Assembly: GCF_021283305.1 (NCBI RefSeq)
Contig: NZ_JAJSOK010000056.1
Span: 1 to 50,172, forward strand
Length of the DNA stretch: 50,172 nt
DNA from: Pseudonocardia kujensis
GTDB lineage: Bacteria > Actinomycetota > Actinomycetes > Mycobacteriales > Pseudonocardiaceae
Reading direction: 5' to 3'
Shown in pieces: positions 45,779 to 50,172 of the stretch. A program made the position numbers and the translations under genes. Every line of letters starts with the position of its first letter. The first letter of the stretch is position 1. The notes beneath the pieces were generated by a model that was given only the letters and a program-made list of their open reading frames with translations, made no database searches and was not told the origin of the DNA.

Positions 45779-46654
45779 TCACGGCCGGGCCAGCAGGCTC
45801 GTGAGCTGCTCGACGCTGGTGTGCACGTCGCCGGCCGGGCCGACGCCGGTGGGTGCCTCGGTGAGGATCGTGTCCTGCTCCAGCACGTACCAGCCCTGGT
45901 AGTCGCGGCCACGGAGGCTGGCGACGATCGAGCCGAAGTCGACGTCACCGGTGCCGAGCGGGCGGTACATCCCCTGCCGGACGGCCTCGGTGTAGGTGCG
46001 GCGCCCGTCCTGGACCTGGCGGGCCAGCCCGAGGTCGACGTCCTTGAAATGGGTGTGCGCCATCCGCTCCGGGGCCTGGCGGGTGAGCTCGGCCGGGTCC
46101 GTGCCGCCGATCAGCAGGTGCCCGGTGTCCAGGCACAGCGCGATCGACGAGCCCTCGAGCACGCGGCGGACGTCGTCGCCGGTCTCGACCATGGTCCCGA
46201 CGTGCGGGTGCAGCACGGTCTCGATCCCCGCCGCGGCCGCGACGGCGCTGATGCGGTCGAGGTTGAGCAGGAGGGTCTTCCAGCCGGCGTCGTCGAGCTC
46301 GGGGCGGGTGTCGTAGCCGGTGCCGCCGGTGTCGGCGGAGAGGACCAGGGTGCCGGCCTCGGCCGCCGCGTAGGACGGCAGCAGCGCCTCGACGCCGGGG
46401 ACCGGGTCGTGGTCGGGCAGGTGCAGCAGGGTCGGGGTGAAGCCGCCGACCGCGGTCAGGTGGTGCGCGGCGAGTGTGGCCGCCTTGGCGGCCGGGTCGT
46501 GGGGGAGGAAGCCGTCCGGGCCGAACTCGGTGGCGACCAGCCCCACGTCGGCCATCTCGGCGAGCACCCGCGCGGGCGTGAGCTGGTGGCCCCAGCCGGG
46601 GACCTCGCACACGCCCCAGGAGATGGGCGCGCCGGCGATCTTGGGAGTGGACAT
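45779..46654 (-). CDS. IolE-like TIM-barrel sugar isomerase/epimerase or dehydratase
   Basis: A 291-residue xylose-isomerase-like TIM barrel. KIAGAPISWGVCEVPGWGHQ at the N-terminus is typical of the inosose-dehydratase branch. Metal-ligand segments are TEFGPDGF, VLHPHVGTMVE, LCLDTGHLLIGG and MAHTHFKDVD, ending LEQDT. The enzyme probably isomerises, epimerises or dehydrates a sugar or inositol derivative. It is the third gene of an operon with a PhyH dioxygenase and an SDR, controlled by a LacI-type operator. ATG 46654 is the natural start. The exact substrate is unknown. Confidence 0.85.
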   Translation of the reverse strand: MSTPKIAGAPISWGVCEVPGWGHQLTPARVLAEMADVGLVATEFGPDGFLPHDPAAKAATLAAHHLTAVGGFTPTLLHLPDHDPVPGVEALLPSYAAAEAGTLVLSADTGGTGYDTRPELDDAGWKTLLLNLDRISAVAAAAGIETVLHPHVGTMVETGDDVRRVLEGSSIALCLDTGHLLIGGTDPAELTRQAPERMAHTHFKDVDLGLARQVQDGRRTYTEAVRQGMYRPLGTGDVDFGSIVASLRGRDYQGWYVLEQDTILTEAPTGVGPAGDVHTSVEQLTSLLARP

Positions 46655-46678
46655 CGGTGTGCCTCTCGGGAGGTGGGG

Positions 46679-47452
46679 TCAGTCGTGGGCGCCGACGACG
46701 GCCTGGTCCCAGTCCAGGACGGACCCGGTCACCACGCCGCTGCGGTCGGAGAGCAGGAGGACGACCATCTCGGCGATCTCGTCCGGGTCGGCGAGGCGCC
46801 CGGCGGGCAGCCGCTCCGCGGCGCGCTCGCGCCAGTCGTCGCCCGCGCCGTGGAAGCGGCGCTGGGTGAGGTCCTCGCCCTCGGTGTCGGTCCAGCCGAT
46901 GTTCAGCTGGTTGACCCGGATCCGGTCGAACCGGTGGGCGTGCGCGGCGTTCTTCGTCAGGCCCGCGAGGCCCGCCTTGGCCGCGACGTACGGGGCGAGG
47001 ACGGGCGCGCCGCCGTTGGCCGCCTCCGAGCCGATGTTGACGATCGAGCCGGGTGCCTCGCGCCGCAGCATGTCCTGCACGACGGCCTGCATCGCGAAGA
47101 ACGGGCCCTTGAGGTTGATCGCGATCTGCCGGTCGAACAGCGCCGGCGTGGTGTCGACGAGGCTCCCGCGGTCGGTGAGGCCCGCGGCGTTCACCAGCCC
47201 GTCGACCCGGCCGAACTCGGCGACCACGGAGTCGACGGCGGCGCGCACCTGGGCGGGGTCGGCGACGTCGCAGGGCCGGTACAGGGCGCCCGCCCCCAGC
47301 TCGCGCAGCTCGGCGGCCACCTTCTCGCCCGGCTCGCGGCGGCGGCCCGTGACGGCGACCGAGGCCCCGGCCCGGGCGGCGGCGCGGGCGACGGCGGCGC
47401 CGACGCCCGCCGTCCCCCCGCTGACCAGTACGACCTTGTCCTCCAGCAGCAT
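46679..47452 (-). CDS. Short-chain dehydrogenase/reductase
   Basis: A 257-residue classical SDR. SGGTAGVGAAVARAAARAGA is the cofactor loop, GLVNAAGLTD the NAG motif, and INIGSEAANG with YVAAKAGLAGLTKN give the Ser-Tyr-Lys triad. The C-terminus (GVVTGSVLDWDQAVVGAHD) is normal. Its ATG directly abuts the stop of the dioxygenase gene (TAGATG), so translation is tightly coupled. It likely oxidises a hydroxyl group created by, or neighbouring, the dioxygenase reaction, before the IolE-like enzyme acts. Confidence 0.9.
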   Translation of the reverse strand: MLLEDKVVLVSGGTAGVGAAVARAAARAGASVAVTGRRREPGEKVAAELRELGAGALYRPCDVADPAQVRAAVDSVVAEFGRVDGLVNAAGLTDRGSLVDTTPALFDRQIAINLKGPFFAMQAVVQDMLRREAPGSIVNIGSEAANGGAPVLAPYVAAKAGLAGLTKNAAHAHRFDRIRVNQLNIGWTDTEGEDLTQRRFHGAGDDWRERAAERLPAGRLADPDEIAEMVVLLLSDRSGVVTGSVLDWDQAVVGAHD

Positions 47453-48628
47453 CTAGAAGCCTCGCTTCGCAGAACGGGCGGCGAGGGTCGCGGCAAAGGT
47501 GTCGTCGTCGTGGCCGAGCAGGACCGCCTCGGTGAGCAGGTCGGCCTGCGAGGGCGGGGCCAGCCCGTCGACCGGCGGGTCGCGGTCCAGGTCGGTGGGG
47601 AAGGCGTAACCCTCGGCCGAGGCCGCGATGACCCGGCGGAGCTGCGCCTCGTCGGCACCCGCGGCCCGCATGCGGCGCAGCGCCGGCAGAACCGCGCGGC
47701 ACACCCGCGCCCGGTCGACGTGCTCCATCGCCCGCCCGAACGCCGACGACACCTGCAGCAGGTTGGCGATCCGCCGGACGTCGGCCGAACGGTTGGTGCC
47801 GGCCCCGTGCAGCAGCGCCGGGTTGAAGAAGGCGGCGTCGCCGGTCGCCAGCGGGAGCTGGACGTGGTGCTCGGCGAAGTAGCCCAGGAACTCCTCGTGC
47901 TCGGCCACGAGGTAGCCGTGCGCGTACTTCTGGGAGTGGGGCAGGTAGAGCGTCGGCCCGGTCTCGACGGGCATGTCGCAGTGGGCGACGGCGCCCTGCA
48001 GCGTCAGCGCCGGGGTCAGCGCGTGCTGGTGGGCGGGGTAGCGGGCCGCACCGGCCGGGCTCATGAAGCCGAGGTGGTAGTCGCGGTGCGGGGACTGCGC
48101 CTTCCCGCCCGGGTTCACGACGTTGACCTGCGAGGTGATCTGGTACGCGGGGCCGAGCCAGGCCTCGGAGACGAGGGCGAGGACGTCGTTGGCGTAGTAG
48201 GCGGCGAAGGTGTCCGGCTCGGCGACCGCGAGCTTCTCCAGCGCGTTCCAGATCCGGTCGTTGCTGCCCGGTGCGGCGAAGTGGTCGCCGACCGCGGCGC
48301 CGGTGGCCTTCTGCTGCTCGATCAGCGCGAAGAAGGCGTCCGTGGCCCGGTCGACGACGGCGCGGTCCGGGTAGGCGCCGGTGACCACGACGATCCCGGG
48401 GCCGTCGAGGAGGGCGCGCACCAGCTCGGCCTGGACCGTGCGCCGCCCGTCGCCTTCGGCCTCGCGGCGCAGCCGGTCGCCGTCGTAGACCGTGACGCCC
48501 GAGACGATCTCGGCGAGGGGGAAGGCGGCCGGATCGGTCTGCTGCTCGACGACGGCGCGCAGGTCGTCGACGCGGGCCTCGGCCGGGTCGAGCCACACCG
48601 GCGCGTGCGGGCGGACGGAGCTCGTCAT
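47453..48628 (-). CDS. Phytanoyl-CoA dioxygenase (PhyH)-family Fe(II)/2-oxoglutarate oxygenase
   Basis: A 391-residue non-heme iron oxygenase. The facial triad is visible: H181-x-D183 in SPHRDYHLGF and H274 in LLHGAGTNRS, with R280 as the 2-oxoglutarate ligand. The family hydroxylates many small molecules, including modified sugars and amino acids, so the name does not imply fatty acids. It is the first gene of the operon; ATG 48628 is preceded by GGAGGACC on the minus strand. The promoter at 48706-48735 and the operator at 48680-48701 lie just upstream. Confidence 0.9.
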   Translation of the reverse strand: MTSSVRPHAPVWLDPAEARVDDLRAVVEQQTDPAAFPLAEIVSGVTVYDGDRLRREAEGDGRRTVQAELVRALLDGPGIVVVTGAYPDRAVVDRATDAFFALIEQQKATGAAVGDHFAAPGSNDRIWNALEKLAVAEPDTFAAYYANDVLALVSEAWLGPAYQITSQVNVVNPGGKAQSPHRDYHLGFMSPAGAARYPAHQHALTPALTLQGAVAHCDMPVETGPTLYLPHSQKYAHGYLVAEHEEFLGYFAEHHVQLPLATGDAAFFNPALLHGAGTNRSADVRRIANLLQVSSAFGRAMEHVDRARVCRAVLPALRRMRAAGADEAQLRRVIAASAEGYAFPTDLDRDPPVDGLAPPSQADLLTEAVLLGHDDDTFAATLAARSAKRGF

Positions 48629-48679
48629 CGAAGGTCCTCCGGGAGTCGTGGGGCGGGTCGTGACCGCCGGGAGCGCAGA

Positions 48680-48701
48680 GGGTTTAAAGCGCTTCAAACC
48701 C
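48680..48701. promoter_or_regulatory. LacI-type operator, near-perfect 22-bp palindrome
   Basis: The arms GGGTTTAAAGC and GCTTCAAACCC differ from perfect dyad symmetry at one base pair. The core AAGCGCTT is characteristic of LacI/GalR operators. It overlaps or follows the start site of the dioxygenase operon, 52 bp before its ATG, so a bound repressor would block initiation. Confidence 0.8.
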
Positions 48702-48705
48702 GAGT

Positions 48706-48735
48706 ATGGTCCAGGCCACGGCGGGGTGGTGTCAA
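48706..48735 (-). promoter_or_regulatory. Promoter of the dioxygenase operon (TTGACA-N18-GACCAT)
   Basis: On the minus strand TTGACA (48730-48735) is followed after 18 bp by GACCAT (48706-48711). An alternative -10 box, CATACT, overlaps it at 48704-48709 with a 21-bp spacer. The start near 48697-48700 falls inside the LacI-type operator. Confidence 0.6.
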
Positions 48736-48763
48736 GGGCCTCCACCCTCCACCACCAGGCCGA

Positions 48764-48910
48764 CCGCGTTGTGGAAGCACACTGCGCTCGGCGCGGCTGC
48801 CGGAGCGCGTTGTGGAACCACAGTGCGGTTGTGGGAGGGGCGGGGGCGCGTTGTGGTTCCAGAGTGCGCGTGAGGGCGGGGCTGAGGCGCGTTGTGGTTC
48901 CATACTGCGG
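48764..48910. repeat. 41-bp-period palindrome array, 4 units
   Basis: Units at 48764-48787, 48805-48828, 48846-48869 and 48887-48910 have centres exactly 41 bp apart with 17-bp spacers. Halves of units 2 and 3 read GCGCGTTGTGGA / ACCACAGTGCGG and GCGCGTTGTGGT / TCCAGAGTGCGC. Several apparent mismatches within a palindrome are G-T pairs, which RNA would tolerate. The array ends 32 bp before the ATG of the LacI gene, so lacI must be transcribed from within or across it. Confidence 0.9.
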
Positions 48911-48942
48911 GCCGCGGCGGCGCGGTCCGGCGAGGAGGCGGG

Positions 48943-49983
48943 ATGGCGGGCAACGGCGGGCGCCGGGTCCGGCTCGACGACGTGGCGGCCGAGGTCGGCG
49001 TCTCGCCCGCCTCCGTGTCGCTGGTGCTGCGCGGGGCGCCCGGCCCGAGTGCCGAGACCCGCGCCCGGGTCCTCGACGCGGCACAACGCCTCGGCTACCG
49101 GCCCGACCGCGCCGCGAGCCTGCTGGCCCGCCGCCGGAGCCGTCTGATCGGCCTGCTCATCGACGTCCGCAGCCCCTTCCACGCCGATGTCGCCGAGCAC
49201 CTTCAGGACGCCGCCGAGGCCCGCGGCTATGACCTGGTGCTCTCCACCATCACCCGCAGCCGTGGCGAGGACCGGGCGGTGGAGACGCTCCTCGACTCCC
49301 GCTGCGAGGCACTCGTCCTCATCGGTCCGGACGCACCCGTCGCCCGGCTGAGCGAGCTGGCGGCGACCGTCCCGCTCGTCCTGCTCTGCCGCCGTCTCGA
49401 CCCGCCGCCGGGCGCGAACCGGGCGCGACCCGACGTCGTGCGCACCGCCGACGAGGCCGGCACCGCACTGGCCGTCGACCACCTGCACGGCCTGGGGCAC
49501 ACCGCGATCGCCTACGTCGACGGCGGCCCCGGAACGGTCGCCCGGGACCGCCGGGACGGCTACCTCCGCGCGATGGCGACCCGCGGACTGAAGCCGCGTG
49601 TCCTGCCGGGCCACGGCACGCCGTCCGGCACCGAGATCATCGGGATCCGGGCCGCCGAGGCACTGCTCGCGGAGGGCCACCTGCCCACCGCCGTCGTCGC
49701 GTTCAACGACCGCACGGCCGTCGGCCTGCTCGACGCGCTGGCCCGCAACGGGGTCGACGTCCCCGGCCGGGTCTCCGTGGTCGGCTACGACGACGACCCG
49801 CTCGCCCGCATGGCCCACGTCGGCCTGACGACGGTGGGGCAGGACACGGTGGGTCTCGCCGGCCGGGCGGTCGAGGCGGTGGTCGCCCGGTTGGACGGCG
49901 GGCGCGCCGACGCGGGACCCGAGCAGGTGCTCGAGCCCTACCTCACCGTCCGCCGCACGACCGCGCCGCCCCGGCCGGGCTGA
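48943..49983 (+). CDS. LacI-family transcriptional repressor
   Basis: A 346-residue regulator. The N-terminal helix-turn-helix and hinge are VRLDDVAAEVGVSPASVSLV and LDAAQRLGYRPDRAASLLAR. The periplasmic-binding-like domain follows: LIGLLIDVRSPFHADVAEHL, TAVVAFNDRTAVGLLDALAR, VSVVGYDDDPLARMAHVGLT. ATG 48943 is behind GAGGAGG. It is divergent from the dioxygenase/SDR/IolE-like operon and almost certainly represses it through the AAGCGCTT operator; the inducer should be the pathway's sugar-like substrate. Confidence 0.94.
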   Translation: MAGNGGRRVRLDDVAAEVGVSPASVSLVLRGAPGPSAETRARVLDAAQRLGYRPDRAASLLARRRSRLIGLLIDVRSPFHADVAEHLQDAAEARGYDLVLSTITRSRGEDRAVETLLDSRCEALVLIGPDAPVARLSELAATVPLVLLCRRLDPPPGANRARPDVVRTADEAGTALAVDHLHGLGHTAIAYVDGGPGTVARDRRDGYLRAMATRGLKPRVLPGHGTPSGTEIIGIRAAEALLAEGHLPTAVVAFNDRTAVGLLDALARNGVDVPGRVSVVGYDDDPLARMAHVGLTTVGQDTVGLAGRAVEAVVARLDGGRADAGPEQVLEPYLTVRRTTAPPRPG

Positions 49984-50172
49984 GCCGACCGCGCCAGGTC
50001 GAGCTGCGGTAGGGATCCCTGACGCGTTTCCAGGCTGCTCCCGACCGCATTGAGCCTTTCTCAGTAGCGGCGCGGTGGTGGCGGGGCGACACGCCGACGA
50101 CGGTGAGTTGACCCGGAACGGGCGCAGGACCCCGGTAGAGAAGTTGGTCCTTCCACAGATCAACACTCACAC
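49984..50172. other. Right-edge intergenic stretch without a confirmed gene
   Basis: No frame here has supporting features. A 75-codon minus-strand frame covers 49943-50170 (MSVDLWKDQLLYRG...), but it overlaps the lacI 3' end and has no ribosome binding site in view. The last 60 bp are less GC-rich than the rest of the window and may begin a different element beyond the edge. A degenerate palindrome array lies at 50004-50068. Confidence 0.4.
50004..50068. repeat. Degenerate fourth palindrome array, 2 units
   Basis: A unit at 50004-50027 (CTGCGGTAGGGA / TCCCTGACGCGT) matches the 23950 unit at 11 of 12 bases in its right half. A weak dyad, TGAG-N5-CTCA, is centred near 50057, again about 41 bp away. 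The second unit is much decayed. Confidence 0.45.

Noticed and set aside
23950..48910. Reading the palindrome arrays as CRISPR
   Set aside because: Units are diverged, spacers are only 17 bp and related to each other, arrays are tiny, and no cas gene is present.
47453..49084. An N-terminal extension of the dioxygenase up to 49084
   Set aside because: It would cross the promoter, operator and palindrome array; ATG 48628 with its ribosome binding site is the family start.
49943..50170. A 75-codon minus-strand frame at the right edge
   Set aside because: It overlaps the end of lacI, has no recognisable domain, and its upstream signals are cut off by the window edge.
1..50172. tRNA, rRNA and complete insertion sequences
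   Set aside because: No cloverleaf with a GTTCRA T-loop, no rRNA conserved core and no transposase with terminal repeats was found by reading both strands.

Overview
The window is chromosomal DNA from a very GC-rich actinobacterium. Third codon positions are almost always G or C, GTG starts are common, neighbouring genes often overlap by four bases (ATGA or GTGA), and many genes seem to be transcribed without a leader: a TAnnnT -10 box sits 6-7 nt before the start codon. The gene mix (PucR next to proline catabolism, many partner-switching proteins, several luciferase-like flavin enzymes, a mycothiol-enzyme-type DinB protein, a DUF2795 protein) fits Pseudonocardiaceae such as Pseudonocardia or Actinomycetospora. 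That placement is inference. No rRNA, tRNA, complete insertion sequence, prophage or CRISPR array was seen.

Layout. 1-2375: proline catabolism (start of pruA, proline dehydrogenase) with a divergent PucR regulator. 2475-7895: a partner-switching block of GAF-SpoIIE phosphatase, STAS-anti-sigma-kinase fusion, PAS-GAF-SpoIIE phosphatase, a cobalamin protein with the photoreceptor motif W-x9-EH, and a STAS protein. The last three genes are translationally coupled, and no sigma factor of the usual target type is nearby. 7902-9848: divergent histidine kinase and NarL-type regulator. 9934-14033: repeat-rich peptidoglycan-binding-like protein, membrane protein, ECF sigma and zinc anti-sigma factor, DUF2795 protein, deoC. 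14132-19754: SDR, then two luciferase-like monooxygenases behind a leaderless 25-codon cysteine-containing leader peptide, facing an alpha/beta hydrolase and a frameshifted third luciferase-like gene. 19768-25257: acyl-CoA ligase, double CaiB-type CoA-transferase and a saccharopine-dehydrogenase-like reductase. 25391-28407: zwf, a DinB-like protein, a small CxxC protein and a third stand-alone STAS protein.

28412-32798: a glycosyltransferase coupled to a triple fusion (acyl-CoA-dehydrogenase-like, PIG-L deacetylase, methyltransferase), then an NAD(P)H-FAD reductase. 32875-36960: flavin monooxygenase with an NTF2-like front domain, aldo/keto reductase and quinone oxidoreductase. 37029-43300: a SARP-receiver fusion coupled to a large hybrid histidine kinase, followed by an NCS1 permease with a zinc-finger-like tail. 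43366-45742: small membrane proteins and an MFS transporter. 45779-49983: an operon of PhyH-type dioxygenase, SDR and IolE-like TIM barrel protein, controlled by a near-perfect LacI-type operator and probably by the divergent LacI regulator.

Three observations stand out. First, the cobalamin-photoreceptor/SpoIIE/STAS module looks like a light input into a partner-switching stress pathway. Second, intergenic arrays of 24-bp palindromes repeat with an exact 41-bp period at three places, with a decayed fourth. Third, a cysteine-type leader peptide precedes the luciferase-like monooxygenases and points to organosulfur scavenging.
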